64,000 bases of DNA from Mycobacterium sp. SM1. Its GTDB lineage: Bacteria > Actinomycetota > Actinomycetes > Mycobacteriales > Mycobacteriaceae. How positions within the stretch are numbered: position 1 is the first letter of the stretch; each line of letters starts with the position of its first letter. Under the pieces are notes generated by a model. That model worked only from the letters and a program-made list of their open reading frames with translations, was not told the DNA's origin and did no database searches. The position numbers and the translations under genes are program-made. The stretch spans positions 1,302,001 to 1,366,000 of the forward strand of contig NZ_JAFLNH010000001.1 of assembly GCF_018361265.1 (NCBI RefSeq), given 5' to 3'. This document shows, in pieces, positions 20,262-29,606 of the stretch.

Positions 20262-21820
20262 TTCTGGCTACCTCCCGTGACGCCGCTACCACCCGTCCCT
20301 TCCGGGGTGATGAACGGAGCCGGCAACTGCGGCCCCGGCCCCGGGGGCGCGGGCGGTCCCGGAGGCAGCATGGGCGCGAAAGTCGACAGCGGCGGGGTCG
20401 GGCCGGCCGGCGCGAGGTGCTCCGTGCGCGCGCCCGGCGGCGCGTTCGGGGGAAGCGGCACCGGCGTGCCGGGCACATCCGGGGCCGGCTCACCCGGCTG
20501 CCCAGCGATGGGTATCCCCGCTGTGGGTGGCAGGCCGTTCGGGTTCGGCGGCGATGTCTGCACGTCGATCGGCGCCGGGAAAACACCCCCGAACGGGGCG
20601 GTCTCCACGCCCGCGCACGGCAGCGGGTTCCCGGGCCGCGGGAACGCTCCGGGCGCCGGCGCGTACGAGCACGCGGTTCCCGGCGGAACGGCAGGTCCCG
20701 GATGATCCGGGGTGCCCTCCAGCACCGGGGGTGCGGGCGGCGGCGCGCCGTTGGGGAACCGGGTGCCGTTGGGATCGGGATACCGGAACGCCGGCAATCC
20801 GGCGTTGCGCCAGAACTCCTCGGGGTCGATGCCACGCTTCTTGAACGCCGCGTCGACCCACGGCTGCATCATCTGATAGGACGGGATGAAGTTATAGGTG
20901 GCCATCTTGACATAGGGTCCCGACGACACCACCTCGGACAGCGACGCCACGAATTGGCCGAGTTCGGTGACCGCGGCCCGCAGATCGTCCTTGCGCTTGA
21001 CCAGTACGTCGCTGACCACGTTCACCTGCTTGAGCACGGTGTTCAGGTTGGGGTTGTCGGTGATCAGACCCTGGACCTGCGTCGAGACCGCCCTGAGGTT
21101 GCCCAGCAGGGCGGATACCGCCTGCTCACGCTGGTTGATAGCGATCAGCAGGGTTTGCGCGTTCACCAGCAGCCGGTTGAGTTGCTCGCCGTGCACGCCC
21201 AGCACACCGGCCACCTTGCTGGTCTCACCGAGCAGATGCTGCACCCGCTCGTCGCGTTTGCCGACGGTGTCGGCAAAGCGCTGCACCCCGTTGAGGGCGG
21301 CGCTCAAATGCGGGTAGGTCTGGTCGACCGTCTGTGTCAGCACGTGCAGCGATTCCTTGACGGTGTTGATGTCCCAGCCGGAAGCGGCCTTGGTGGCGTC
21401 GAAGAACGCGTCGTAGATCTGGTAGGGGGTAGTGGTTTGGCCCAGCCGCAAGGTCCCGCCGGGACGCAGCCGCTGGTCGCCGCCCGGCTCGATCTCCAGC
21501 AGCTTTCGGCCCAAAATGGTGTCGGTGCGGATGGAGAGCCGGCTCTTGGTGCCGATGGTGTGGTCGCCGGTGGTAAACCCGATCACCACATGGCCGGTGG
21601 CGATCTTCAAGTCCTGCACCGCGCCGACGTCCACGCCGGTGATGCGCACCTTGTCGCCGACGTGCAACCCACCCGAATCCTTGAACTCGCCGTAGTAGCG
21701 GGGCTGGGCGGAAAGCATGGGCACACTGGTGAAACTCTGGCCCACCGCCGTGACCAGCAGTGCCAAGATGATCGCTATGGTCCCGGTCCGGACCCGGTTT
21801 GCCGGCTCGAGTGCCCTCAT
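20258..21820 (-). CDS. mceC: Mce family protein MceC
   Basis: The protein has 520 residues from ATG 21820, which overlaps the mceB stop as ATGA; a GTG four codons earlier (21832) is possible but less likely. It has a membrane anchor, the MCE domain (LHVGDKVRITGVDVGAVQDL, LGRKLLEIEPGG), a helical middle, and a long Pro/Gly-rich tail of about 170 residues containing a few cysteines. It belongs to the same transporter as its neighbours. Confidence 0.9.
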   Translation of the reverse strand: MRALEPANRVRTGTIAIILALLVTAVGQSFTSVPMLSAQPRYYGEFKDSGGLHVGDKVRITGVDVGAVQDLKIATGHVVIGFTTGDHTIGTKSRLSIRTDTILGRKLLEIEPGGDQRLRPGGTLRLGQTTTPYQIYDAFFDATKAASGWDINTVKESLHVLTQTVDQTYPHLSAALNGVQRFADTVGKRDERVQHLLGETSKVAGVLGVHGEQLNRLLVNAQTLLIAINQREQAVSALLGNLRAVSTQVQGLITDNPNLNTVLKQVNVVSDVLVKRKDDLRAAVTELGQFVASLSEVVSSGPYVKMATYNFIPSYQMMQPWVDAAFKKRGIDPEEFWRNAGLPAFRYPDPNGTRFPNGAPPPAPPVLEGTPDHPGPAVPPGTACSYAPAPGAFPRPGNPLPCAGVETAPFGGVFPAPIDVQTSPPNPNGLPPTAGIPIAGQPGEPAPDVPGTPVPLPPNAPPGARTEHLAPAGPTPPLSTFAPMLPPGPPAPPGPGPQLPAPFITPEGTGGSGVTGGSQN

Positions 21821-22857
21821 TGCGGTGTGCACCTTCCGGTCGGCTGCTGAAAGAGCCTGACCGTGCGGACCGGGCCGCCGGGCTGCAGGCCGTTCAGCGT
21901 GAGCGTGACGTCACATATGTAAAGGTTGACGAAGTCGCCGTAGGTGCCGGCGCTGCGCCCCACGAGGGTGAGCGCGGTCGGCAGTTTATGGGCCAGGTCA
22001 TCCAGCCGGTCGGCCTGGTCGACGAGGGGCTGCAAGACGCCCTGCGCGGAGGAGACCGTCTTTTGCAGCAGCGGCCGGTTGTCTGCTAATAGGCCGTTCA
22101 GCTGGGCGGTGGCATTGCTTAGATTGGCCACGCTCTGCGCGAGCGGGTCGGCCCGATTCGACAACCCGGTGATCAACGTTTCGAGTTTGACCACGGTCGC
22201 GTCGGCCTCCCCCGCGTGTTTGACGATGGTGTCCAGCACGGTGTTCAGGTTCTTTACCACCGAGCCGATCGCCTCGTCGCGGTCGGCCAGGGCGGAGGTG
22301 AGCCGCGCGGTTTGGTCCAAGATGTCGTTGATGGTGCCGCCCTGCCCTTGAAACACCGTGATGATCGCCGAGGCGATGGTGTTGACCTTTTGCGGGTCCA
22401 GCGCGCGAAACACCGGCCGGAACCCGCCGATCAGCGCGTCGAGATCCAGGGCCGGTGCGGTGCGCGCCAGCGGAATGAACCCGCCCGCCGGCAGCAGCCG
22501 GTCGGCGCCCGCACCGGTGCCACGCTGAAGCTCCAGGTAGCGATCGCCGATCAGGTTGGCGTAGCGGATGTGCGCGGTGGTCGACTGATACAGCGGAAGC
22601 GAGCGGTCAACGTCGAAGTCCACCCGCACGCGTTTGTCGCCGTCGATCAGCCGCACCCTTTTGACCTTGCCGACCTCCACCCCGGAAGCCCGGACGAACT
22701 GGCCGGGGCGCAGCCCGCTGGCCGAGGAGAACTCCGCGGAGTAGCCGGTGGTGTTCTCGAATCGCAGTTGGCCGAAGACCACCACGGTGAGCGCGGTGAA
22801 GGCCAGCAGCACCAGCGAAACGATGGCGAGTTTGATGGCGCTCGGAGTGATGTTCAT
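21817..22857 (-). CDS. mceB: Mce family protein MceB
   Basis: The protein has 346 residues from ATG 22857, which overlaps the mceA stop by 4 bases. The N-terminal helix is followed by FENTTGYSAEFSSASGLRPGQFVRASGVEVGKVKRV, the hallmark of MceB, and IGDRYLELQRG closes the MCE domain. No Pro-rich tail is present, as usual for B subunits. It ends with a Cys-containing segment (TGRCTPQ). Confidence 0.91.
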   Translation of the reverse strand: MNITPSAIKLAIVSLVLLAFTALTVVVFGQLRFENTTGYSAEFSSASGLRPGQFVRASGVEVGKVKRVRLIDGDKRVRVDFDVDRSLPLYQSTTAHIRYANLIGDRYLELQRGTGAGADRLLPAGGFIPLARTAPALDLDALIGGFRPVFRALDPQKVNTIASAIITVFQGQGGTINDILDQTARLTSALADRDEAIGSVVKNLNTVLDTIVKHAGEADATVVKLETLITGLSNRADPLAQSVANLSNATAQLNGLLADNRPLLQKTVSSAQGVLQPLVDQADRLDDLAHKLPTALTLVGRSAGTYGDFVNLYICDVTLTLNGLQPGGPVRTVRLFQQPTGRCTPQ

Positions 22858-24077
22858 GGGTTGATCGTGTACTCCCCCATCTGGCGTCCCCACACGTATT
22901 CGGTCGCCCACGGTGTGCCGATCTCGAAATGGTTGTAGGGCGCGATGCTGGCCCCGGTGTCCATCAGCAAAGTGGGCGCCGGCCATAGATCACGGGTGAT
23001 CTTCTGCCAGCAGCCGGGCGCCCCGCCGGGGCCGCCGCGGGCGTTGACCCGGGGCAGGTTGTCGGGATAGACGTACGGGTTGACGCCACCGACAACCTGG
23101 GTGCGCACCCGAACGGAATACCCGTTGCCGGCTTCCGTTTCCTTGACCGCGGGCTCCACCTCGGCGGCGTTGCGAATCATGCAGAACAGCTCGGGGCTGT
23201 AGGTGTCCAGCAGCCCGGTGGTGGGAACCAACTCGCTCAGCGTCTGCACCAGATGCGTCCGGCTTCGATCCAGCACGTCGGCGCCGGTGTTAGCGAAGCC
23301 GGTGGCCGCCAGCAGCGTCGCGTCCAAATCCTTTTGCTGCTCGTTGAGGGTGCGCGCCGTGGTGGTGAGGTTGGCCAGGGCGCTCCACAGATCCGGGGAC
23401 GCGTCGGCCAGGATATCGCCGACCTGCGCTAGCTTCCCGACGTCGTGGCGCAACTGCTCCATCCGCGGATTGAGATTGTCAAGAAACCGGTCGCCGTTGA
23501 CCAGCGAGCTGCCGAACTTGTCCCCCAAGCCCGAGAACGCCTCCGCGAGGCCACCTAGCGTCAGGTTCAGCTTGACCGGATCCACCGACTGCGCAATGGA
23601 AGTCAGGGTCTCAAAGACCGTGTTGATCTCGGTGGTCACCGACCTGGCGTCGATGACGGTGGCCCTGCTGATCGGCGCGCCCGGATGCTTCGGCGAGCGC
23701 AGCGCCACATACTTCTCGCCAAACAACGTGGTCGCCTTGATCGCGGCGACCACGTTGTCCGGAATCAGCGGCAAATACTGCGGTGACACGTCAAGGGTGA
23801 ACTTGGCCGCCGGCTTGCCGTCCCGGTCGATCTCGCTGATGTTTGCCACCTGGCCGATCCGGACGCCGTTGAGGGTCACCTTCGACCCCGGACCGACCAG
23901 CAGCCCCGCCCGGTCGGCCACCAGCGTCAGCGGCACCTTCGGCGTGAAACCGCCCCGGAACTGCACGAAAATCAGGACGCCGATGAGCGTGAGCACCGCC
24001 AGCGCGATGGCGGCCACGGTCTTATACGGCGGGGTGCGCTGCGGGATCGCCGTGATCTGTGTCGTCATGGCCGTCAC
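22854..24077 (-). CDS. mceA: Mce family protein MceA
   Basis: The protein has 407 residues counted from GTG 24077, which overlaps the yrbEB stop as GTGA; ATG 24068 three codons on is also possible. The membrane anchor (about 19-40) precedes the MCE domain (VGPGSKVTLNGVRIGQVANISE, FGEKYVALRSP). The last 90 residues contain two Cys likely in a disulphide (LFCMIRN and PGCWQK) and end in a Tyr/Trp-rich segment. Which numbered mce operon (mce1-mce8) this is cannot be decided without alignment. Confidence 0.9.
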   Translation of the reverse strand: MTAMTTQITAIPQRTPPYKTVAAIALAVLTLIGVLIFVQFRGGFTPKVPLTLVADRAGLLVGPGSKVTLNGVRIGQVANISEIDRDGKPAAKFTLDVSPQYLPLIPDNVVAAIKATTLFGEKYVALRSPKHPGAPISRATVIDARSVTTEINTVFETLTSIAQSVDPVKLNLTLGGLAEAFSGLGDKFGSSLVNGDRFLDNLNPRMEQLRHDVGKLAQVGDILADASPDLWSALANLTTTARTLNEQQKDLDATLLAATGFANTGADVLDRSRTHLVQTLSELVPTTGLLDTYSPELFCMIRNAAEVEPAVKETEAGNGYSVRVRTQVVGGVNPYVYPDNLPRVNARGGPGGAPGCWQKITRDLWPAPTLLMDTGASIAPYNHFEIGTPWATEYVWGRQMGEYTINP

Positions 24078-24943
24078 ACCGTGAGGTTGAAGTTGGGGTT
24101 GACACCGTACAGCGCCAGTGAGCCGAGCATGGCCACCGCCACCACCGCAACCAGTGAGAAGCGCATGGACCGGCCGACGGCTTCACCGACGCCCACCGGC
24201 CCACCCGCGGCGGTGAAGCCGTAGTAGCAGTGGGTGACCATCACGAGTAGCGCGATGATGATGGCCTCGACGAATGACCACAGCACGTCGTCGGGCCGCA
24301 GAAACGTCCGAAAGTAGTGGTTATAGGTGCCGGTCGGCTGCCCGTAGAGCCCGGTGGTGACCAGCTGCGGGGACAGGAACGCCATGAGCATCGCCAGCGC
24401 GTACAGCGGGCCGATCACCACGGTCACGGCGATCATCCGGGTGGACGCCAGGTACGCGATCGACTTGACCCCCATCACCTCCAGCGCATCGATCTCCTCG
24501 CTGATGCGCATGGCGCCCAGTTCCGCGGTGGCGCCGGCGCCGACCGTCGCGGCCAGCGCAATGCCGGTGACCACCGGCGCGGCGATGCGCACGTTGACCA
24601 GGGCGGCGAAAAACGCGGTGAATACGCCGACGCCGATGTTGCCCAGCGACGCGAAGCCCTGGATGGCGACCAGCGACGCCCCGGCCAGCGTCACGAAGGC
24701 GACGATTGCGACGGTGCCACCCACGACGGCCAGCGCGCCGGTGCCCATGCCGATCTGGGCGATGAGCCGCAGCGTCTCGGCGCGATAGCGGCGCAGCGTG
24801 AACACGATCTGACCCAGGCTCGCCAACGCGAACCACACCATCCGCCCGAAGGCGTCCAGGAAGCGTCCCGGGCTGCCGGCGTAGCGGTCGAGGCCGGCAG
24901 CAAGACGCGGGAACCGCGCGCGCAGAACGGGAGCGTTGGCCAT
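24074..24943 (-). CDS. yrbEB: YrbE/MlaE-type permease, B subunit
   Basis: The protein has 289 residues, the usual length. It has five or six hydrophobic segments and the family element EEIDALEVMGV(K/D) in the cytoplasmic loop, where the MlaF/MceG ATPase docks. With YrbEA it forms the membrane part of the Mce ABC-type importer. It starts one base after the yrbEA stop. The ATPase gene (mceG/mkl) is not in this window, as is normal, because one unlinked MceG serves several Mce systems. Confidence 0.9.
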   Translation of the reverse strand: MANAPVLRARFPRLAAGLDRYAGSPGRFLDAFGRMVWFALASLGQIVFTLRRYRAETLRLIAQIGMGTGALAVVGGTVAIVAFVTLAGASLVAIQGFASLGNIGVGVFTAFFAALVNVRIAAPVVTGIALAATVGAGATAELGAMRISEEIDALEVMGVKSIAYLASTRMIAVTVVIGPLYALAMLMAFLSPQLVTTGLYGQPTGTYNHYFRTFLRPDDVLWSFVEAIIIALLVMVTHCYYGFTAAGGPVGVGEAVGRSMRFSLVAVVAVAMLGSLALYGVNPNFNLTV

Positions 24944-24944
24944 C

Positions 24945-25742
24945 TCAGTGAGCCGTCCCGAATCGCACGCCGATGGTGGTGAGAATCGCGTTGACCGCGT
25001 ACAGGGCGACCACGCACAACACGATGGTTTCGTTGACGGCGGTGCCCACGCCCTTAGCGCCGCCCGAGACCGTCAGACCCCGGTAGCAGCCGACCAGGCC
25101 GGCGATCAGCCCGAACGTCACCGCTTTCACCGTCGCGATGACCACCTCGGGCAGACCGGTCAGCAGGGTCAGCGTGGACAAGAAAGAGCCCGCCGAGATG
25201 TGCTGGAGATACACGCTGAAGAGAAAGCCGCCGACCAGCCCGACGATGACGACCAGGCTGTTAAGCAAGCCCGAAACCACGGTCGCGGCGACCACGCGGG
25301 GCACCACCAACCGATGGATGGGGTCGATGCCCATCACCTCCATCGCGTCGATCTCCTCACGGATGGTGCGCGCGCCCAAGTCGGCGCAGATGGCGGTCGA
25401 GCCGGCGCCGGCGATCACCAGCACCGTGGTCAGCGGACCTAGTTGGGTGACCGCGCCGATGGCCGCGCCCGCACCCGAGATGTCTGCCGCGCCGAACTCG
25501 GCCAGCAGCACGTTCAACGTGAAGGTCAGCAGCACGGTCAGCGGAATCGAGGCCATAATCGTCGGCAACAGGGTGACGCTCAGCAGAAACCAGCATTGCT
25601 CAACCAGCTCACGCCACTCCAGTGGCCAGCGGAAAAGGGCCTTGCCGGTCAGCGCGCACATCCGGGCGAAACCGCCAACCAGCGCTACTGGCTCCCGTAG
25701 CCGGCCCCCGGCGTAGGTGGCCACCCCGGTCGGCGCCGTCAT
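24945..25742 (-). CDS. yrbEA: YrbE/MlaE-type permease, A subunit; first gene of mce operon
   Basis: The protein has 265 residues from ATG 25742, with GAGGA about 9 bases upstream; the frame extends to 25838 without a better start. It has the permease fold with TIREEIDAMEVMGIDPIHRLVVPR, the ATPase-contact loop. It is the first gene of a run of about a dozen tightly packed minus-strand genes (yrbEA, yrbEB, mceA-F, four mas, duplicated protein). Its promoter region holds a CCAACC tandem site at 25927-25943, which links lipid/hydrophobic-compound uptake to the monooxygenase regulon. Confidence 0.9.
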   Translation of the reverse strand: MTAPTGVATYAGGRLREPVALVGGFARMCALTGKALFRWPLEWRELVEQCWFLLSVTLLPTIMASIPLTVLLTFTLNVLLAEFGAADISGAGAAIGAVTQLGPLTTVLVIAGAGSTAICADLGARTIREEIDAMEVMGIDPIHRLVVPRVVAATVVSGLLNSLVVIVGLVGGFLFSVYLQHISAGSFLSTLTLLTGLPEVVIATVKAVTFGLIAGLVGCYRGLTVSGGAKGVGTAVNETIVLCVVALYAVNAILTTIGVRFGTAH

Positions 25743-26168
25743 CGCTGCGTCCTCACGATCGGAGGCCTCCCACACCGACACGCACTGCCGCGTTATGCCG
25801 CACCCATCCCCTCCTTGCCCGTCTCGGTGGGTGACCACCGACTCGTTGCCCGGTCGTCCATCCAGTCATCGCACCAGCGTCGGCACGAACTCACCCCGCG
25901 CGCGGCGCCACACACTCGCACCGCAAGGTTGGTAAGAGGTTGGTTCAGTATCGACTTGTCCGCCGGCCGGGGCTCTGTCACGAACACCCCGGTTCGACGT
26001 CGTTGGCAGCATAGCGTCTGTTATCCGCCCGTGACTAGCATTACGTGCCCGCTGGTCAAAATCCCGGCGCGGACCTCGCGACGGCCTCAGGCGGGCGCCA
26101 TCACCGCGCCACCGCGGGCACCGTCACCGCGCCACCGCCGGGCCGCAATGCGCGGCGCGCCGAGCGAC
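25743..26168. other. Intergenic region upstream of mce operon
   Basis: This 426-base stretch has no credible gene; the frames seen here are short and poor. It holds the tandem activator site at 25912-25943. The part right of about 25950 is the downstream end of the fadD gene's transcript unit and shows no clear terminator; a few Gly/Arg-like GC repeats near 26100-26140 (CGCCACCG) are the only structure. Confidence 0.6.
25912..25943 (-). promoter_or_regulatory. Tandem-repeat activator site and -10 upstream of yrbEA-mce operon
   Basis: Read on the minus strand, CCAACC at 25943-25938 and CCAACC at 25932-25927 are 11 bp apart, both perfect. After 9 bases comes GAGTGT (25917-25912), with A at position 2 and T at position 6. 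The predicted transcript start is near 25905, giving a leader of about 160 bases before yrbEA. Confidence 0.6.
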
Positions 26169-27824
26169 CTACAGTGTTTGCCGGACCGTGCGCTGGCTTG
26201 TTTGCCGGCGAAGCATTTCGATGGCCATCTCGCGCATTTCGACTTTGCGAACCTTGCCGGTGACCGTCATCGGGAAGGTGTCGACCACGTGGACGTAGCG
26301 CGGGATTTTGTAGTGCGCCAGCTTGCCGGCGGCGAAAGCCCGCAGATCCTCGGCGGTCAGCGGCCGGGCTCCGTCGCGCAACCGGACCCACGCCATGAGC
26401 TCTTCTCCGTATCGGGGATCGGGAACGCCGATCACCTGAACATCCACGATATCGGGATGGGTGTGCAGAAATTCTTCGATCTCCCGCGGGTAGATGTTCT
26501 CCCCGCCGCGGATCACCATGTCCTTGATCCGGCCGACGATGCTCACATAGCCCTCGGCGTCCATGATCGCCAAATCCCCGGTGTGCATCCAACGGGCGGC
26601 GTCGATCACCTCGGCGGTCAAGTCGGGTCGCTCCCAATAGCCCAGCATCACCGAGTACCCGCGGGTGCACAATTCGCCCGGCGTGCCCCGGGGCACCGTC
26701 ACCCCGCTGTGCGGGTCGACGATCTTGACCTCCAGGTGCGGGTGCACCCGCCCCACGGTGGACACTCGCCGGTCGATGGAATCCTCGGCGCTGGTCTGCG
26801 TTGACACCGGCGAGGTCTCGGTCATGCCGTAGCAGATCGTGATGTCGGTGATGCCCATGCGCTCGATGACTTGTTTCATCACCTCCACCGGGCACGGTGA
26901 GCCGGCCATGATGCCGGTTCGCAGGCTGGCCAGGTCAAAGTCATCGAATGCGGGCTCGGCCAGTTCGGCGACGAACATCGTGGGCACGCCGTAGAGCGAT
27001 GTGCAGCGCTCGGCCTGTACGGCCTGAAGAGTGGCCCGCGGCTCGAACGACGGTGCCGGCAGCACCACGCAGGCGCCGTGGCTTGTCGCCGCCAGGTTGC
27101 CCAGCACCATGCCGAAGCAGTGGTAGAAGGGCACCGGGACGCAAATCCGGTCGGCCTCGGTGTAGCGGCATATCTCCCCAACGAAAAAGCCGTTGTTGAG
27201 GATGCCGTGGTGGCTTAGCGTGGCGCCTTTCGGAAACCCGGTGGTGCCCGACGTGTATTGAATGTTGATCGGGTCGTCGGCGCTCAGGATCTCACCCAGC
27301 TGCGACAGCTGCGTGGGATCGGCCCGCCGGCCGGCGTCGAGCAACGCCCGCCAATCGTCGCTGCCGAGCAGCACCACATGTTTGAGAGCCGCACATCGCG
27401 GCCGGACTTCCCCGATCATCCGGGCGTAGTCGGAGGTCTTGAACTTTTCCGCCGCGATCAGCAAGCCGACGCCGGCCTGGTTGAGGACATACTCCAGCTC
27501 GTGGACACGATAGGCGGGGTTGATGTTGACCAGGATCGCCCCGATTTTCGCGGTCGCGTATTGGGTAAACGTCCACTCCGCGCAGTTGGGCGCCCAGATG
27601 CCCACCCGGTCGCCCTTGGTGATCCCGCATGCGAGCAGACCAAGCGCTAAGGCATCAATCTCCGACGCTAGCTCCCGATACGTCCAGCGCCGGCCCGTCC
27701 AGCATTCGACCAGCGCGGTGCGGTCGCCAAACGCCCGCACCGCGCGGTCGAAATTGTCACCGATCGTGTCGCCGAGCAGTGGGACGTTCGCGCGTCCCGA
27801 CGCGTAGCTCGGCTCAGGTGGCAT
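26169..27824 (-). CDS. Acyl-CoA synthetase (FadD35-like)
   Basis: The protein has 551 residues from ATG 27824, which overlaps the end of the preceding dehydrogenase by 11 bases and has GGGGAG about 10 bases upstream. It has the FadD-type motifs [30 protein letters not shown] with [16 protein letters not shown], and the C-terminal lysine in [13 protein letters not shown]. It converts a free acid to the acyl-CoA with ATP. As the last gene after aldehyde and alcohol dehydrogenases, it would activate the acid produced by them. Preferred chain length is unknown. Confidence 0.83.
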   Translation of the reverse strand: MPPEPSYASGRANVPLLGDTIGDNFDRAVRAFGDRTALVECWTGRRWTYRELASEIDALALGLLACGITKGDRVGIWAPNCAEWTFTQYATAKIGAILVNINPAYRVHELEYVLNQAGVGLLIAAEKFKTSDYARMIGEVRPRCAALKHVVLLGSDDWRALLDAGRRADPTQLSQLGEILSADDPINIQYTSGTTGFPKGATLSHHGILNNGFFVGEICRYTEADRICVPVPFYHCFGMVLGNLAATSHGACVVLPAPSFEPRATLQAVQAERCTSLYGVPTMFVAELAEPAFDDFDLASLRTGIMAGSPCPVEVMKQVIERMGITDITICYGMTETSPVSTQTSAEDSIDRRVSTVGRVHPHLEVKIVDPHSGVTVPRGTPGELCTRGYSVMLGYWERPDLTAEVIDAARWMHTGDLAIMDAEGYVSIVGRIKDMVIRGGENIYPREIEEFLHTHPDIVDVQVIGVPDPRYGEELMAWVRLRDGARPLTAEDLRAFAAGKLAHYKIPRYVHVVDTFPMTVTGKVRKVEMREMAIEMLRRQTSQRTVRQTL

Positions 27825-28926
27825 GGACGATGACTCCCCGGATGTTCTTGCCGTCCCGCAAATCCTGGTAACCCTCGTTGACCTGCTCAAGGGTGTACTT
27901 CGTGGTGATCAGCTCGTCCAGCTTCAGCTGGCCGGCGTCGTAGAGCCGCAGCAGCTTGACGATGTCGTACTGGGGATTCGCCGACCCGAACAGGCTGCCC
28001 CTGATCGTCTTCTCGTAGAGCGTCATCACGCAGCCGGACACATGCACGGTCAGTTTCGCGGGGTTTGCCAGCCCGGTGATCACCACCGTGCCGCCCTTGC
28101 CGATTGCGTTGAAGGCGTCGCTGACCACCTGCTCGTCGACGGTGCCGACGGTGATGATCGCCTGATCGGCCATCTGCCCCCAGGTCAGTTCGGTGATCTT
28201 TGCCGCCGCCTCGTCCGCCGTCGCGAACGCGTGGGTGGCACCAAACTTCAGCGCGGTCTCGCGTTTGAACTCGACCGGGTCGACCGCGATCACATATTTC
28301 GCGCCCGCATGCTTGGCGCCCTGCACGGCGTTGATGCCGACACCCCCGATGCCGTACACCACGGTGGTGTCCCCGGCGTGGACGGCACCGGCGTAGGTGG
28401 CGCTGCCCCACCCGGTCGGCACCCCGCAACCCACCAGCACCGCGCTCTCCAGAGACAGCCAGTCATCGACCTTGACTACCGAGTGCTCCGAGATCGTCGC
28501 CCGCTCGGCAAAGGTGCCCAGCATGCACATCGCGCCGAAATCGGCGTCGCCCAAATGGAACCGGAACGACCCGTCCGGCATGCAGCCCTCGAGGATCGTC
28601 GCGCCCATGTCGCACAAGCTCGAGTGGCCGGTGGCGCAGTAGCGGCATCGCCCACAGTTGGGGATGAAGCTGCACACCACGTGATCGCCCGGCTTGACCT
28701 TGGTGACGCCCTCGCCGACGTCCTCGATGATTCCCGCGCCCTCGTGCCCGCCGACGATCGGGAACCGGGGCGGAAGATCGCCGTCGGTGAGATGCAGATC
28801 GGAATGGCACAGGCCAGCGTGCGTGTATTTGATCAGCACCTCTCCGGCTCGCGGGCCATCAAGGTCGAGTTCGACGATCTCGAAGGGCTTGCCGCCCTCG
28901 AAGAGCACCGCCGCTTTGGTTTTCAT
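27814..28926 (-). CDS. NDMA-dependent (mycofactocin-type) alcohol dehydrogenase
   Basis: The protein has 370 residues from ATG 28926, with AAAGGAGAGG directly upstream; the frame to 29052 is not used. It is a zinc-dependent MDR enzyme with catalytic CHSDLH and GHEGAG, a structural zinc loop CGRCRYC, and [21 protein letters not shown] as the nucleotide fold. The overall sequence, including the insert around [14 protein letters not shown], matches the Rxyl_3153/NDMA-dependent group. Those enzymes keep NAD tightly bound and use mycofactocin as electron acceptor; this is known for the family, not shown here. It lies between the aldehyde-dehydrogenase pair and fadD. Confidence 0.83.
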   Translation of the reverse strand: MKTKAAVLFEGGKPFEIVELDLDGPRAGEVLIKYTHAGLCHSDLHLTDGDLPPRFPIVGGHEGAGIIEDVGEGVTKVKPGDHVVCSFIPNCGRCRYCATGHSSLCDMGATILEGCMPDGSFRFHLGDADFGAMCMLGTFAERATISEHSVVKVDDWLSLESAVLVGCGVPTGWGSATYAGAVHAGDTTVVYGIGGVGINAVQGAKHAGAKYVIAVDPVEFKRETALKFGATHAFATADEAAAKITELTWGQMADQAIITVGTVDEQVVSDAFNAIGKGGTVVITGLANPAKLTVHVSGCVMTLYEKTIRGSLFGSANPQYDIVKLLRLYDAGQLKLDELITTKYTLEQVNEGYQDLRDGKNIRGVIVHAT

Positions 28927-29061
28927 CCGTTCCTCTCCTTTCGCCGGTTTGGCCGTCCCTTGTTGATCGGTGTTTGCTCGTGGCACAGCTTCACATCGGA
29001 GGCGCCTGCAGGTATTCAGCCCCGCTGTCCGCGTGACTTTCAGGTCCCTCACCCGCTGGCG

Positions 29062-29106
29062 GGAAACGCTGGGCCAGCGCTCACCAGCTGCTGGCCCAGC
29101 GTTTCC
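29062..29106. terminator. Perfect 17-bp hairpin between DUF779 gene and adh
   Basis: GGAAACGCTGGGCCAGC at 29062-29078 pairs perfectly with GCTGGCCCAGCGTTTCC at 29090-29106 around an 11-base loop. It sits in the 278-base gap between the DUF779 gene (end 29205) and adh (start 28926) on the minus strand. No clear U-tract follows. It could end the aldh-DUF779 transcript, or act as a partial terminator or RNA processing point if the four genes form one operon. No CCAACC-type site was found in this gap. Confidence 0.6.
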
Positions 29107-29204
29107 GCGGAGACGGTTGGCTCAGGGACTTCGCTGAAAGCCCTTCCAGCCCACCCGGCCGCGGTGTGGCCGCGGGGTGGTGTTCCCCTCTCGTCAGCTC
29201 CCGG

Positions 29205-29606
29205 TCAGCCGGTGGCGCTGCGCTCGGATGACGCTGCGGCAATCTGGGCCTCGAACTCCTCATCGGTTAGCAGCCTCGACCGGATCAGAAACCGCACCCC
29301 TTCGGGGGCCTCCAGCGAGAACCCTCCGCCACGGCCCTTGACGACGTCGACAGTGAGATGGGTGTGCTTCCAGTACTCGTACTGGTCACCGCTCATCCAA
29401 AACGGGGTGTCATCCGCGCCGACGGTGCCGAGCAGCACGTCGGACGCCCCGACGCGGAATTCGCCCCTCGGGTAGCACATCGGCGAGCTGCCGTCGCAGC
29501 ACCCGCCGGACTGATGAAACATCAGCGGTCCGTGCTGCTCGATCAGCCGGCGCAGCACCTCCTCGGCGGCCGGCGTGATGTCGACCCGCGACGTGCCGGT
29601 CGCCAT
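29205..29606 (-). CDS. DUF779 protein, aldehyde dehydrogenase partner
   Basis: The protein has 133 residues. Its ATG 29606 shares one base with the aldehyde dehydrogenase stop (TGATG). The DUF779 family shows here FHQSGGCCDGSSPMCYPRGEF near residues 30-50, with three cysteines, and WKHTHLTVDVVKGRGGGFSLE near 90-110. Members are found next to acetaldehyde-type dehydrogenases in many bacteria. The role is unproved; the Cys/Gly cluster may bind a metal or assist the enzyme. Confidence 0.82.
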   Translation of the reverse strand: MATGTSRVDITPAAEEVLRRLIEQHGPLMFHQSGGCCDGSSPMCYPRGEFRVGASDVLLGTVGADDTPFWMSGDQYEYWKHTHLTVDVVKGRGGGFSLEAPEGVRFLIRSRLLTDEEFEAQIAAASSERSATG

